A stretch of DNA of 64,000 nucleotides from Asterias rubens (lineage: Eukaryota; Echinodermata; Asteroidea; Forcipulatida; Asteriidae). Below, one piece after another: positions 20,203 through 31,390 of the stretch (position 1 is the stretch's first letter; every line of letters starts with the position of its first letter). The stretch spans positions 14,406,184 through 14,470,183 of the forward strand of contig NC_047072.1 in the NCBI RefSeq assembly GCF_902459465.1. Reading direction: 5' to 3'. A program made the translations under genes and the position numbers. Below the pieces are notes generated by a model that saw nothing but the letters and a program-made list of their open reading frames with translations, was not told the DNA's origin and did not search any database.

Positions 20203-20550
20203 TTAAAGCCATTGGACACTTTCGGTACAGAACAAAAATTAAAAGTTCTTAGATTTACAAATAACTTGCACTTACAGGGTTTACAGAAGGTAATGGTGAA
20301 AGACCTCCCTTTTTTTGAGAAAAACCAATATCAATTCTCGATATCGAGAATTACGGATTTATTTTAAACACATGTCATGACAAGGCGAAACGTGCGGAAA
20401 CAAGGGTGGGTTTTCCCGTTATTTTTTCCCAACTCCGATGACCGATTGAGCCTAAATTTTCACAGGTTTGTTATTTTATATAGAAGTTGTGATACACGAA
20501 GTGTGGGCCTTGGACAATACTGATTACCGAAAGTGTCCAATGGCTTTAAA
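20203..20550. mobile_element. MITE with TTTAAAGCCATTGGACAC ends
   Basis: It starts TTTAAAGCCATTGGACACTT and ends AAGTGTCCAATGGCTTTAAA. The inner right side contains TTTTCACAGGTTTGTTATTT, shared with MITE family A, so it is a diverged cousin. It lies directly beside the family C copy. Confidence 0.85.
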
Positions 20551-20764
20551 GTTAAATTGTTTACAACAAAGAATTTATAAATTATATTTAAAGTTAGTAA
20601 ATACTATTATTGTGACTAAATGTCAGCAGGTCAGTGTAATGTAAATTAAAAGGAAATAGATCTACTCGTCGTAGTCGTACCCAAGTCAACTCGTACCCAA
20701 AATATTGTACCCAAAGTCAACTCGCACCCAAAAAACTGTACCCACAAGTCAACTCGTACCCAGG

Positions 20765-20897
20765 TCGGATAACATTCCGTATCACGCCACCACTTTTTCA
20801 CTCATTTTTACAAAAAGGGATCTCATTTTAGGTAAATTAAATACTGTATTATTTCATTTTGAATGAAAAAGTAGTGGCGTGATACGGAAACCTTTCC
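20765..20897. mobile_element. MITE family C copy 2, nested
   Basis: GGATAACATTCCGTATCACG onward to AGTAGTGGCGTGATACGGAA. The CGCC-to-CACG change is mirrored on both arms, so the hairpin is kept. It is inserted within the left minisatellite arm of the composite element. Confidence 0.88.
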
Positions 20898-21662
20898 CTC
20901 GGGTCAACTCGTACCCAAGTTAACTCTTAACCCAAGTCAACTTGTACCCAAGTCACCGTCTAACGTGTACATTGTATGCCGAAACGGAGAATTTCTGTGT
21001 GGCGTGATTTTATAAACGATAGGAAATGATGTTCTACTCACTTTCAGTAATATCCCTTCTCACAATTTCGTTTTTTAATAGTGTTTGATGTTCAACATTT
21101 TCTTCAAATATTGTTTCCATTACTTTTTTCCAAACCTAAATGTAATACAAATTTTCGTAAGTGCTGATAATTTTTTTCCGAAAGAACAAACCAAAATTTT
21201 TATTAAAACACGTTTCCCCTCGGAAAAAGTGAATCATCCCTTCAAAAAAATTTCACCACTAAAACAAAGCATTTGTTGATTCATTTGCTTAATCTTGTTT
21301 GTTACCTGCAACAAGAAGAAGAGAACAACATCATTGCAACAATGACTGGATAAATAAACAATTTATAATATAAAACAATATGTATATCAGTACAAGTTGA
21401 CTTGGGTAAAACAGGTTTTTGTTTTCCAACAGAAAACCCCCAAGTTAATTCGAAAACACATTTCCCCTCACTCCCTCAGAATAAATTTGGTAAATTTTTT
21501 TTTAACAAATTCCCCCCCCCCAAAAAAAAACCCAAAGACATTTGTTGTGCCATTCGCTTAGTCTTAGTATTGTTCGTTACGTGCAACATTAAGAGAACAA
21601 CATCAAGTTATATTTAATCAAATGAACAACATTATTTTAACAAATAGTTGGTACAAGTTAGC

Positions 21663-21889
21663 TTGGGTAAAAACTGATTTGGGTATGAGTTGACCTGGGT
21701 ACGAGTTGACTTGGGTACGAGATGACTTGGGTACGAGTTGACTTGGGTACGAGTTGACTTGGGTACGAGTTGACTTGGGTACGAGATGACTTGGGTACGA
21801 GTTGACTTGGGTACGAGTTGACTTGGGTACTAGTTGACTTGGGTATGAGTTGACTTGGGTACGAGTTGACTTGGGTATGAGTTGACCCG
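21663..21889. repeat. 16-bp minisatellite, ~14 copies
   Basis: The GGGTACGAGTTGACTT unit is repeated head to tail with few substitutions (tacgagAtgac, taTgag). Frames translated from it are periodic (TRTQVNSYPSQLVPKS) because 48 bases equal 16 codons; they are not protein evidence. Confidence 0.93.
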
Positions 21890-21989
21890 AATTCATGTAT
21901 TTTGTATGGTATTTTGATGAACAATCATTCAATGGCAGACTTTTGATTTGAGATGATAGCGAGCGTCTCATTGCTCACTGGACACTGGT

Positions 21990-22540
21990 CCTTTTCACTA
22001 GTCGCCCAGGCCTATTCATCACAGTTTTTAAATTATTATGGCCCAGTTCATACTTCGATGTGAATCTTGATGTCTCAAACAGATCTGAAGAGAAAACAGC
22101 AAAAACAGAGCTGTTGCCATTTCACACATTTTGGCCTAAATTGGCACAACATTCACTTTTTTCATCACTGTAAGTATCTGTGCCAACAAGATCCAATCAA
22201 TGTTTTCTTGTATTTGGTTAAGTTGAGTGTTCCTAAACAGATTTTAATTGAAAAATAATTGGGATCATGTTGGCCCACCAATATGTCAAAGGTCATATGA
22301 AACTACACTAAAGTACTGCCTATTTTGGGTGATTTTGCGTCGTCTAGAAATCCACGCGCCAATACGCGCCAACGAGATCCCAAATTTTTAGAAGAAGATC
22401 TGCGAACCCATGAATCACACCCCCCCTAATTTGGTACTTCTTACAGGCAGGGACTCTTAAGTAGGTTTTTTTAAACGGATTCCAATTATTGAGTTAGTGT
22501 TAAACTGTTTGTCATTGCAAATGACTGAATGAGTAACACG
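21990..22540. other. Intergenic, nothing recognised
   Basis: No domain or ordered repeat recognised. A short CpG-bearing stretch (GCGTCGTCTAGAAATCCACG, CGCCAATACGCGCCAACG) at 22336-22372 precedes the candidate exon below. Confidence 0.5.
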
Positions 22541-22546
22541 ACTAAA

Positions 22547-22598
22547 ATGGCGGCGTGGCAGACCTGGATCGAAATGTGTTTCACCAGGCCAGAATATG
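22547..22598 (+). CDS. Candidate first coding exon with YY1/TISU-like start (unknown gene)
   Basis: ATG at 22547 sits in ACTAAAATGGCGGCGTGG, close to the AAnATGGCGGC motif that marks start codons of many animal genes with short leaders. The frame reads MAAWQTWIEMCFTRPEY and then meets TATGGTAACA, a usable donor after 22598, phase 1. I do not recognise the protein. If spliced to the acceptor at 29113 it would read 18 more codons and stop at 29167-29169, making a 35-aa upstream frame ahead of the TPBG-like ATG. Otherwise its further exons are not identified. Confidence 0.3.
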
Positions 22599-22599
22599 G

Positions 22600-24060
22600 T
22601 AACAATTAAGTGTATAATCAACACGCATCAGGTTTATTTGGCATGTCTTATCATGGAGGAAGGAAAGTCACCTGTAAATTCTTATTTAACGAGAGCTATA
22701 TAGTGTTTTATCAGAAAACAAGTAGGCAATCATAAAGAACTCATTGTGATAAAATGTTTTTGTCAAATCGACTGTCATTACTTCCAGAAAAACATAGAGT
22801 TTACTTTGAAAATCTTCTTTTATTTCTAATTTGACGAGTTATAATTAATCTAATTTTATTTACTTACAAGATAAGCAGAGGTGTACTAACATTTTTCTAC
22901 ATTTAAATTTTATGTCTAACAAATCGTGGTCGCTCAAATTAAAAATATTCACACTATATTTTTGTACAGTGATGAAAACATCCAATCAGTATCAGCCTAC
23001 TGCATGTTATAAAACACACTGCTGTACATTAGAAAGTGTGCAGCTATGCATGTCATCACGATTCCTAACATCAACAGACATTCCAGGAGCAATGGCTTTT
23101 TTTGTCTCCAACTGTGATCCTTCAAGACAGATTAACTGCCTTCGCTGCCCATGGCACATGAGCTTGAATTCAATTTAGATTAACCTTTGGTGGTCAGAAT
23201 AACAGTTATGTGCTTCAGGGAAGCTGATCCCTTCTGATGATGTATCTCATTTTGAAGTATTCAATGTGTGTACTGCCAGAGTGTCTGACTGGTAATTGAT
23301 CATTTCCACATACAGTTCTCTTGTCAACAAGCCAGCCTTAAATAAGAAATAATAATGGAATTATATATCATGGGAAATGTGTAAAAGTTTGCCATAAAAT
23401 ACCCATAATTTTATTTGCCAAACTCATGCTCTGCTTGTAGTGAAATATCAAGATTGGCTATTTATGTTACAAAAATTGTATCAAAGTTAATGAGAGAAGG
23501 AAAAAAGAATTTTGCATCATTGTCAGTCAGAAGTTTGAAGATATTTTAAATCATCACACAGCTATGGTTTAAGAGAATGATGCATGCTACTGATCAGTTT
23601 GAAGATTATGAAATATAAACAAATTAAAAGGCTGATGGGCGGAACACCTATGTAATAAAATCAAGAGGTGTTTGTGCTCATATTGCTCATAATTGCTTAA
23701 ACACCTACAAATTAAGGTTTAGGTTTAGTTTTAGTTTTATTAGACTTTACACTGGCATAAAAGTATAATACTATACAAATCTATACATAAAGAAACAAAG
23801 AAGCAAAAAAGCTAAAAAATACCAAGCCAGTGAGTGACCAGGAGGAAAACGGTAGTTTCTGATTAAATGTAGGCTGTTGCATTGCACTCTTCATAGCCAG
23901 GATATTGAGCTGGAAGATTAATTAAGGAATGTTAAATCGCACAGCTAAAGGTTAATGCCCTAGAACACGTACACTAACTTGGCTGTGATAGATTGTATTC
24001 AAAACATATTCTAAATTCTTTAGTGGTTTCGATTTTGTGCTTCAAGGATAAGGATGTAAT
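22600..24060. other. Intergenic, no gene recognised
   Basis: AT-rich. The plus-strand frame near 22912-23178 lacks any motif I know and shows no splice context; I do not call it. Confidence 0.5.
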
Positions 24061-24061
24061 T

Positions 24062-24762
24062 TGCTTAAAGGCAAAGTATACCTTTTATTTTTTAACCTGT
24101 TTGATTGTTTGAATCCTTGTAAAAAAATATTTTAAAATACACATTTAACTTTTTTCAAAAGGTTTCATTTTGAAAGGTGGTTGCATTTTTCAGACCCCCA
24201 AAAAATGGAGCAGGTTTTAACATTTAAAAATGTCCATGCAGGAAGAATAAACCGTAATTAAAATACACAATAATAATAACAAATTCTTATATAGCGCATT
24301 TCACAATAAACTGTATCAATGTGCTTTACATTAGTCCCCTGGTCATTGGGCCAATAAACATCCCTTTAATCTTTCTCAGCTCCCATTATAGGGAGTATAC
24401 AGCCCCGAGCTGCCGTGGCGCTCCAAAAGCTTTTCATTCACAATATCAATCTCTACCCTCGCAGGTACCCATTTATACCCCTGGGTGAAGCGAAGCAATT
24501 ATAGTAAAGCATCTTGCTCAAGGACACAAGTGTCACAACCGGGATTCGAACCCACACTCCGGTGACTTAGCATCAGAACTTGAATTTGATGCTCTTAACC
24601 ACTCGGACGCGACACTCTACAGATATCTGCGAAACGTTCATCTCAGATTGAAATATTTTTTAATCCCTTTCTCTAAATCCACATTCCGAAAAAAGAGAAA
24701 CAATTTCTCAAAAACTTATTTGATGTATACATCATAATACTGCAAAGCTATCCCTTTAAGTC
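24062..24762. mobile_element. TTAAAGGGATAGC/TTAAAGGCAAAGT-ended element carrying a SINE
   Basis: It starts CTTAAAGGCAAAGTATACCT and ends with the imperfect inverse AAGCTATCCCTTTAAG. The left interior is T/A-rich. The SINE at 24269-24618 interrupts it, so this is a nested insertion. Without the SINE the element would be about 350 bases, MITE-sized. Confidence 0.55.
24269..24618 (-). mobile_element. tRNA-Leu-derived SINE (about 350 bp)
   Basis: On the minus strand it begins with an 86-nt tRNA-like head: GTGTCGCGTCCGAGTGGTTA, AGAGCATCAAATTCAAGTTC, TGATGCTAAGTCACCGGAGT, GTGGGTTCGAATCCCGGTTG, TGACAC. This has a plausible acceptor stem (GTGTC/GACAC), an intact A box (CGAGTGGTTAAG), an intact B box (GGTTCGAATCC), a CAA anticodon position and a long variable arm, as in tRNA-Leu. 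A body with GAGCGCCACGGCAGCTCGGG follows, then a tail TAGTGCTATATAAGAA-like (GCGCTATATAAGAATTTG) and (TTA)n. Fragments are at 31749-31810, 45325-45420 and 54695-54790. Confidence 0.88.
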
Positions 24763-26318
24763 GCATCCTTGCAAATCAAAATGGAACAACCTGTGTTCAT
24801 ATTTCTTTCAAAGCCACAAGCTGTGCGCCAGCCTTCTCATAATTAAGATACATGTATTACCTCATTCTCAAATAATGATTGAATTAACATTTGTGGTCAA
24901 GATATGAAAACTTCTTTAAAAATGTGTAGAGATTGCCATGTGTATAACTGTATGCCAGATTAATGGAATGTGACATGTAAATGTACACTATAATATAAAG
25001 CAAAATTTACATTAAAGCATAATGTTCAATTACTAGTTTAGTAGCTACAACAGACTAGCCCTCAGAAATGTAATATTTGGCACAAATTCAACGTGATGTA
25101 CAAGGAATGATAATGTCCAGCAACTCTAGCAAAGTATCTCAACTGACAGTGTTCTGTGCACACTAATTACTGATTACTAATTTTGAGTAGCAAATTATGA
25201 AATTTTAGTCACAACTGAAACATTTTGTTGCAATTGTACCTGGTTGCAACTGTTGCAACTGTACCTACATGTACTTGTCAGTATTTGCAGACACCAAATA
25301 TTTGTCATGCATACATGTTTGCTGCGACCATAGAGCAAGGATGTAATGCGATGACGACAGCACTAGAACTTGTCTTTAAATACTCCACACACCAATGCAC
25401 AGCATGCACCCTTATGGGCTGTTAATGACTTTGCAGTAACACCTGCTAATGCGGCTTGTTCAACAACATGTTCATACACTGGCCAATATTTGATCATTTC
25501 ATAATTATCGATTGTGTATTTGCTGTCTGTGTGATCGTGACGCAACTGGCCGGCTGCCTGTGAAGTGCAGTGTATAGCTTCTGAACCTCACCAAGGGGTA
25601 ATTGAGTTTGTTCCGGCAGTAGTGAACAGGTTAGCATGCACTGGTGGGTACATTATACAAGGGCCAATAAGCTACATTGCATGCATTGGTTAAAATACAC
25701 ACCTTGCTTAATATTTAAAAAAAGTTAAGGGAACAATGACAAGCTCTATTTCAGCAATGAAAATTATATATGAAATAATAGATTATTTTAAATATTGTAG
25801 CCAATGGTAGGTAAAGGGTAGGAAAGTGCTTAAATGTGAAACTATGTTGACAAAATTTAAAGATATTATATCAAGGTTGATGCCAGTAGAAAAACACATT
25901 AGTTTCTGAGACAGGTTTCTTCCTGTTGCTTGCAAAACAAATTTGTCTCAAAATGATTGATTAATGTGATGAGGTTTGGACATGTTTGTTTATCCCAGTA
26001 ACTTTTGTTTCACAAATTCCTACTGGGTGCAGGTCAGAAACCATTCAACATTAAACTGTAGTATCTAACCAGGGGTCAGTCACACCCAAGTTAATGCTAC
26101 ATTCTGAGAAGCAGTAGTATAGGGATCACCTTAATAGACTCCTACATTATTTTTATCTTCATACATGGTTGTTTGGGCAGGACAAGGGGAGGGGCATGTT
26201 TCTGTGTATGGTTGAAAATTGAAATTTTGCACATCATCTATGTGAGTTTCATGCAATGGAAACACTGTCGCTGGTTTTGTACATTATATTTGTATAGTGT
26301 TAATATTTACATGTAGAG
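24763..26318. other. Intergenic, nothing recognised
   Basis: AT-rich sequence; frames at 25225-25545 on both strands show no domain or splice context. Confidence 0.5.
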
Positions 26319-26382
26319 TGTTAATTGGTAGTGCGCCACCTCATTACACCGGAGGTCGCAGGTTCAAATCCCACTCCAGGCA
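26319..26382 (+). repeat. tRNA-like fragment
   Basis: Reads TTAATTGGTAGTGCGCCACC, TCATTACACCGGAGGTCGCA, GGTTCAAATCCCACTCC, with an A-box-like start and a perfect-looking B box. The acceptor stem is not evident, so it is probably the head of a degraded SINE. Confidence 0.5.
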
Positions 26383-29113
26383 ATTGTCTTTGTTCAACCC
26401 AAAATTTGTTAGGATAAGTGTCAAACGAGACTTTCCCTCAGTTAAATGTAAAGCAGCTATGCTAATTGGCATGTCCAATTTATTAGAATTGTAGATTTTG
26501 TCTCTTGACATCTTGATGCAGGTGCCTTGATGTTAAATTGAGAGGCCGTCAAAGCTTAAATTACTTGCTTCAAAAGCCACTGCTTATATGTAGACTCATG
26601 TACCCAGGTGTAGTTGCACATTACATTACCTCACTGGCCAGTTTGAATGCAAATGGTGGCCAACTTGTCTGGTTAACATTGTACTGTATATGAGGCAGTA
26701 TGTGTACAACACAATCCAGTGGGAATAAATGATAACCAACTATGGTTTGTGTCGAGAAACAAACAGAAACATGAAGTTATGGACAAGATTAAGACGCTGT
26801 GAAGGTTTATGATGCTATGATGCAACTGTGATAAGTGTATGGAAAATATGATGTCAAAATTTGTGGTAACAAACTTGTTTAGTTTGTGTGACATTTGTTC
26901 TATGCTCATTTTGGTGAGCCCTAACAAAGCACTGAACTTTAAGGTTACAAATTGCCATGGTGCATATTGCTGCTAATACAATGGCACTTGAGCAACCTGC
27001 TTCTGTATCGTAGTGAAGGAAGCTGGATCGTTTACATGCATTATTCAGTGACAGCTTTACTGCTCATTTTGAAATATGCAGTCTTTAATTAATATATGAG
27101 GTACATGTATCATAAATGTGCTCAGACCTCAAACAAGCCATGCAAGATACAAAGAGTAGTCATAAATTTGGAAGGTCGATATTGTGCAATTGATTGTGTT
27201 CTAAAAGCACAAGTCACAGTTTTATACACAATTCCCTTGAGGCATACAAAACTACAATGCAGAGTCTGGAACTCAACAGTCAATGATTCTTAGTATTCCA
27301 ATTTGCATTGCATCAGTGATGTACTAGAGATGGTCAGTGTGTACTTAGATATCAAGGGTTTAAGTCAGTCGCATCAGGCAGGGGGCCCCTCTGATGTATC
27401 TAATGAATTATTTAAGTATGATTTGGGATTCAGGAGCACACCATTGAGATCGTTCAGGCTGATTGCCTTCCTCTTCAGGGAGGAATTCTATATCCGCTTA
27501 TTTCAACTTGGCATTTCGGCTGGGGTATCTTCTGAAAACTTGATATTTCCTGAAATAATAAAAGCCTAGGTAAACAGACCCTGTTCAGACTGCCTTGCTC
27601 TTTTGGGAGAAACTTTACATGGCCAGTGTTTTAAATGTACATCATATTGAAATCCGTATTGCTTAAATGTTAAGAATTATGTTGAGGAAAGCATAATGAA
27701 GTGGTGAGACATTTTATAACGTTTTGCTATGCTTTTAGGCATGTCGATCATATTATTCTGTTGAGCGCCACTATGCAATTTGCTGTGCTATTGTCTTAAA
27801 TTATTTAATAATGTTCTCTGCCTGATCTTCCATAGTGATCAGCTATTCAGCTCACAAGTTGAAGGGCAAACTCGATTTGCATAAAGGTGAACCCAGTATT
27901 CAAGTAAACTAACTCTGGCTATACATGTACCTTTGTAGATCAATTTTGTTGGTACTATAGTTTGTTTAATGGATTGTTGGTTGATTGATTGATTGATTGA
28001 TTGATCATCGATTGATTGATTGTTGACTAATTGTTTTTATTTGATTAATTGGCTTTTTCAAAACAAACACTTAATTCATACACAGAATTTACCGAAAATC
28101 ATAGAAAACTAAAATACATAATGGACAAAAACATTCTGTTTACTTTAACATTTGATGCAACTTAATTATTTTTGAGTAGTTTACCTTTTCCAGGAGGCAA
28201 TGTACACATGAATGGCATTTTGATGTAGTGTTGCTTGCTTAGTGCTCATTGATTAGGGTACAGAGCACCATGTGTGATACGGTAAATATATACACTCTGC
28301 AATAAACTGAGTTGTTTACCCATCCAATGGATCAATTTTGGAAAGAACAACTTGTGTTACATATATACTAGCAATATTGAGAAAACTATCTACTACAATA
28401 GCAGTATTGAGAAAACTTGTTTGTCAATGCTTTAAAGGCCGTTTTCTAAGAAAAGTTGGTGCATTTAGTGATGATCTTAACAAGGCTCAGTTTCACCTTA
28501 TTTTAACGATAACAAAATGCAATCATCAGTTTCTTCATATCACAATCACTCGGCATTCGAGCCCTTGCCCCATCATGATAGTTACCTGAGCGTGTCGACT
28601 TTGTTTAACGCTTCATCATAAATTTCACACCTACTTGCCCAGTGCGCCATGATGATGCAGAATCTTTTATGGGCATATCTTGGCTACAGTTGACTCATTA
28701 GTTTGAAGCACCAATGTGAATTTCTGATTAAAACATTGGAAGATGTCTAGTGAAACAGCATCAGCAACCAGTTTGCTTGATGCAGTTCTGTAGGTGGACT
28801 TGTCGGTTGAAGAATCAAGAGTAGTATATTCAGGTTTTTGTTCTCACTTTTTTTTTTTATATAAGAGTTGCTAAGAGTAAGACTAAGCTCAAGTGTGTAC
28901 GTTTATATTACACCTCAGGCTTTGTACAAAGTGGAAATGTTTCTTTGTGTAACATCAAGTCACTAGAGTCAATCTAAAAGTGCTGTTGAATCATTTCATT
29001 CTGTTAATTTTGTTTTTTAAAGAGCTTTGATGGAATGGAAGTGAATCATAAAAGGACTTTTGATTTGTGTGATTTATTTTAATTATGATGTTTTGGTTTG
29101 TTTTACTCTGTAG
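26383..29113. other. Region upstream of the TPBG-like gene
   Basis: AT-rich, with a GATT minisatellite at 27969-28024. No coding exon recognised. It is intronic if the gene's first exon lies near 19.6 or 22.5 kb. Confidence 0.5.
27969..28024. repeat. (GATT)n minisatellite
   Basis: Imperfect GATTGATT repeats, broken once by ATCATC. Confidence 0.9.
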
Positions 29114-29931
29114 GTGCATACACTATTGGAATCTCATCTTCAAAGGAGTCAAGGAGATATTTGAAGTGAACAACAAATGATAAGTGACCTGAGAGTAAGC
29201 TTTGCTGGTAATCAAACTTAGACAAGTGACGAAGTGAGATAAAGAGGTGCAGTATGGCACGTTTTAGTTTGGACACTGCCTTCCTCTTTACTGTTATCGC
29301 ACTAGCCTGGTCTGTGGTGCCCAGTGTCGCCCAAGACACGCCTAATGCCGATCAGGACTTGCCTTGTGCATTGACTTTATCAATAAGCTATTGCAGCTGC
29401 TCAGGCACCAGCCTGACCTGCAGCAAATGGCCTAAATCTCTGCTGACGCATATTCCATCAAACACTACATCCCTCAGGATTTTAGGCTCAGAAACAAGAC
29501 ATCTTAGAACAAACATCCAACCCAGAACCACCCTTCCTAACCTCAGAACATTAGACCTCACTGGTAATGCTATTGTAGAGATTGACGCACGCTGGTTCAC
29601 CCGCAATAAGTTCCCAGCATTGGAGGAGCTTATCCTGGACACCAATAACATAACCCTCAGCGGAGCAGAAACATTTAGAGACGTTTCCGAAAAGCTGCGA
29701 TTGCTGAGTTTAAATGGCGCCCTCAAGAGGAATTACACGGAGATGCTCTGCAACAATTTAAGGGACGCTCTGCAACAAGGAAACTTATCCAACCTTGTTG
29801 AGATTCGCCTTGATAATAATGAGTTGGGCTTACTGACACCAACCACGTTACAGTTCTCTGGGAGTTCCAAACTTCAAAGATTGAACCTCTTCAACAGTAG
29901 CCTCATAGCAATTCTACAGGGGACTTTCATG
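29114..29931 (+). CDS. TPBG-like exon with 5' UTR, signal peptide and first LRRs
   Basis: The acceptor is TTTACTCTGTAG, ending at 29113; the donor GTAAGA begins at 29932. Bases 29114-29253 are untranslated leader. ATG 29254 is chosen because it directly precedes a strong signal peptide. At least one non-coding exon must lie further upstream. Confidence 0.8.
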
Positions 29932-31390
29932 GTAAGAAATAATTATTATTGATTGTGATAATATTGCACACATTTCATAAAATTCACATTTAAATGGGCA
30001 TCTTATTTTTCATTTATTTTTTTATAAATGGTAAATGTTTTGTGTGTATTTTATATAACATAATTTTAGACACGCAAACCAAAATGCATTTCACTGTACA
30101 AACATTTGTTTTTTTACAAGTGACAATAAAACATTCATATTCATTATTGAAAAAGGCAAATACTAATTAGATAAATATAGACAGAATGTGTGAGAAATTT
30201 GGCCAAACTAAATAAATTAAACAATTTCTGGAACTTGAGAGATTTCATACAAATTTACTACGGGGCAAACCCGGCATAATGAATTGGGATGCATGATTGA
30301 ACAATAAACCACCAACATAGAATTATTACACTTGTTGGAGGTCACGGCCAAATTTTCATAACCCATCAAGAATTTAACTGGACACTATCTGTGACTGGTA
30401 ACTCTATTTAACATTTATGGTTTTTACTCAATATAACAATACATTGGCTTTGTAGTTAATACTTAAGGCAGAGTAAATATTGGCAAAAATCCACAAAATT
30501 ATGTTTAGGACAGCAACTGCACTACCTGTTCCTTAAAAACATTTTTTACTTGCACAACACTTTACATATTTTATTTACAAATCAAAACCAAAGGCCAAGT
30601 CCGAAACGGCGACTTCAGCAAGAGTTTGTTCATGGAACTTTTCCTCCATGGTTGGTTAGAGTGTCTGCTAGTGTTGAAGCATTGGTAGACGGGCGCTATC
30701 TTCGGACAAGGTGTAACATTCAATGTTTTTTCCCCCATTTTATGCTAACAAGTTCCAATAAGTACTGCAGTACATTATTTATATTTTGCTGGTTTTTGTT
30801 TATTTTAAGCGTTCTTGATAGCATCATAAAACTATGTGATAAATTTTGTTTCTTTATTTTTTTTTTTAAATATGTAGCGGAAGATATTCCCGAATCTTCG
30901 TCATTTGAACTTAAGTTCCAACGAGATCAAAAGCATAGATCAGACCACCATCCAGGACCTTGACACCTTTACAAACCTGTCTCTTGATCTCAGCAACAAT
31001 CTCTACTTCTGCAACTGCAAACTGGCGGCCTTCCAAACCTGGCTCCTCAACACCACGATTGTCCCTGATAAATCCGGTCTGCGATGTGATGATGCTGTCT
31101 TGCATTCCAGCATCAATAAGAGCATCATAGACGCCGATTTAAAATGTGCCGAGATTGAAGTAGTCAATGTTGATGATGGGTTACAATCTTCTTACATCAT
31201 ACTCAGCATCATCTTGACTCTTGTTGGTCTCCTGGCATTGGTTGTACTGTACATGAGGCGGAATGACATTAAGGACTACTTTGTGGAGTTCTACACAACC
31301 AGCAAAGAGGCATTTAACAGTCGCCAGGGTTATGATGAAATCCACAGGGTACGTCGGGAAACACCTGAGATGGCACCAACTGAAGTTTGA
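29254..31390 (+). CDS. TPBG/WAIF1-like leucine-rich-repeat transmembrane protein
   Basis: Two coding exons, 29254-29931 and 30878-31390, join in phase 0 to give 396 aa. Residues 1-26 form a signal peptide (FLFTVIALAWSVVPSVAQ). An LRRNT cysteine cluster (CALTLSISYCSCSGTSLTC) and LRRs (LPNLRTLDLTGNAIVEI, FPALEELILDTNNI, LVEIRLDNNEL, LQRLNLFNSSL, LRHLNLSSNEI) follow. Then come an LRRCT (FCNCKLAAFQTWL with later RC and KC), one membrane span (YIILSIILTLVGLLALVVLY) and a short tail starting MRRNDIKDYF. The protein ends in TEV, a class I PDZ ligand. The architecture, the I-K after the membrane stop and the C-terminal PDZ motif match trophoblast glycoprotein (5T4/WAIF1, ending SDV), which inhibits Wnt/beta-catenin signalling in vertebrates. 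Several N-glycosylation sites occur outside (NTT, NIT, NYT, NLS). Other LRR receptors cannot be excluded by eye. Confidence 0.8.
29932..30877 (+). other. Intron of the TPBG-like gene
   Basis: 946-base GT-AG intron. It contains a block near 30598-30710 related to the palindrome at 1489-1617 (CCGAAACGGCGACTTCAGC). Nothing else recognised. Confidence 0.7.
30878..31390 (+). CDS. TPBG-like last coding exon: LRR, LRRCT, membrane span, tail
   Basis: The acceptor is a T-rich tract then TATGTAG, ending at 30877. It starts RKIFPNLRHLNLSSNEI and carries the LRRCT, membrane helix and tail, with TGA at 31388-31390. No clear poly(A) hexamer was seen immediately after. Confidence 0.85.
   Translation, partial: RKIFPNLRHLNLSSNEIKSIDQTTIQDLDTFTNLSLDLSNNLYFCNCKLAAFQTWLLNTTIVPDKSGLRCDDAVLHSSINKSIIDADLKCAEIEVVNVDDGLQSSYIILSIILTLVGLLALVVLYMRRNDIKDYFVEFYTTSKEAFNSRQGYDEIHRVRRETPEMAPTEV

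Larger units (their letters stand above)
20676..21889. mobile_element. Composite element with inverted arms of a 16-bp minisatellite
   Basis: The left arm (20676-20764 and 20898-20957) carries degenerate copies of CCCAAGTCAACTCGTA. The right arm (21643-21889) carries about 14 copies of its inverse, GGGTACGAGTTGACTT, with a 16-base period. The left arm is split by a family C MITE. The interior holds a diverged direct duplication of about 230 bases (from about 21205 and 21453). Both halves have AAACAC.TTTCCCCTC, a CATTTGTTG...TTCG/TTTGCTTA block and AGAGAACAACATCA, and end near GTACAAGTTGACTTGGGTAA. No transposase is seen. The class is unknown; a non-autonomous rolling-circle or foldback element is possible. 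Confidence 0.6.

Noticed and set aside
21618..21971. Long periodic minus-strand frames resembling a repeat protein (VNSYPSQLVPKSTRTQ)
   Set aside because: They arise from a 16-bp minisatellite, which gives a 16-residue period in any open frame; no start context, domain or splice sites.
27303..27569. 88-codon frame upstream of the TPBG-like gene
   Set aside because: Protein-like in places but no domain and no matching splice sites in frame with a neighbour.
29103..29339. Minus-strand frames across the TPBG-like exons
   Set aside because: Shadows of the plus-strand coding sequence; no independent motif.
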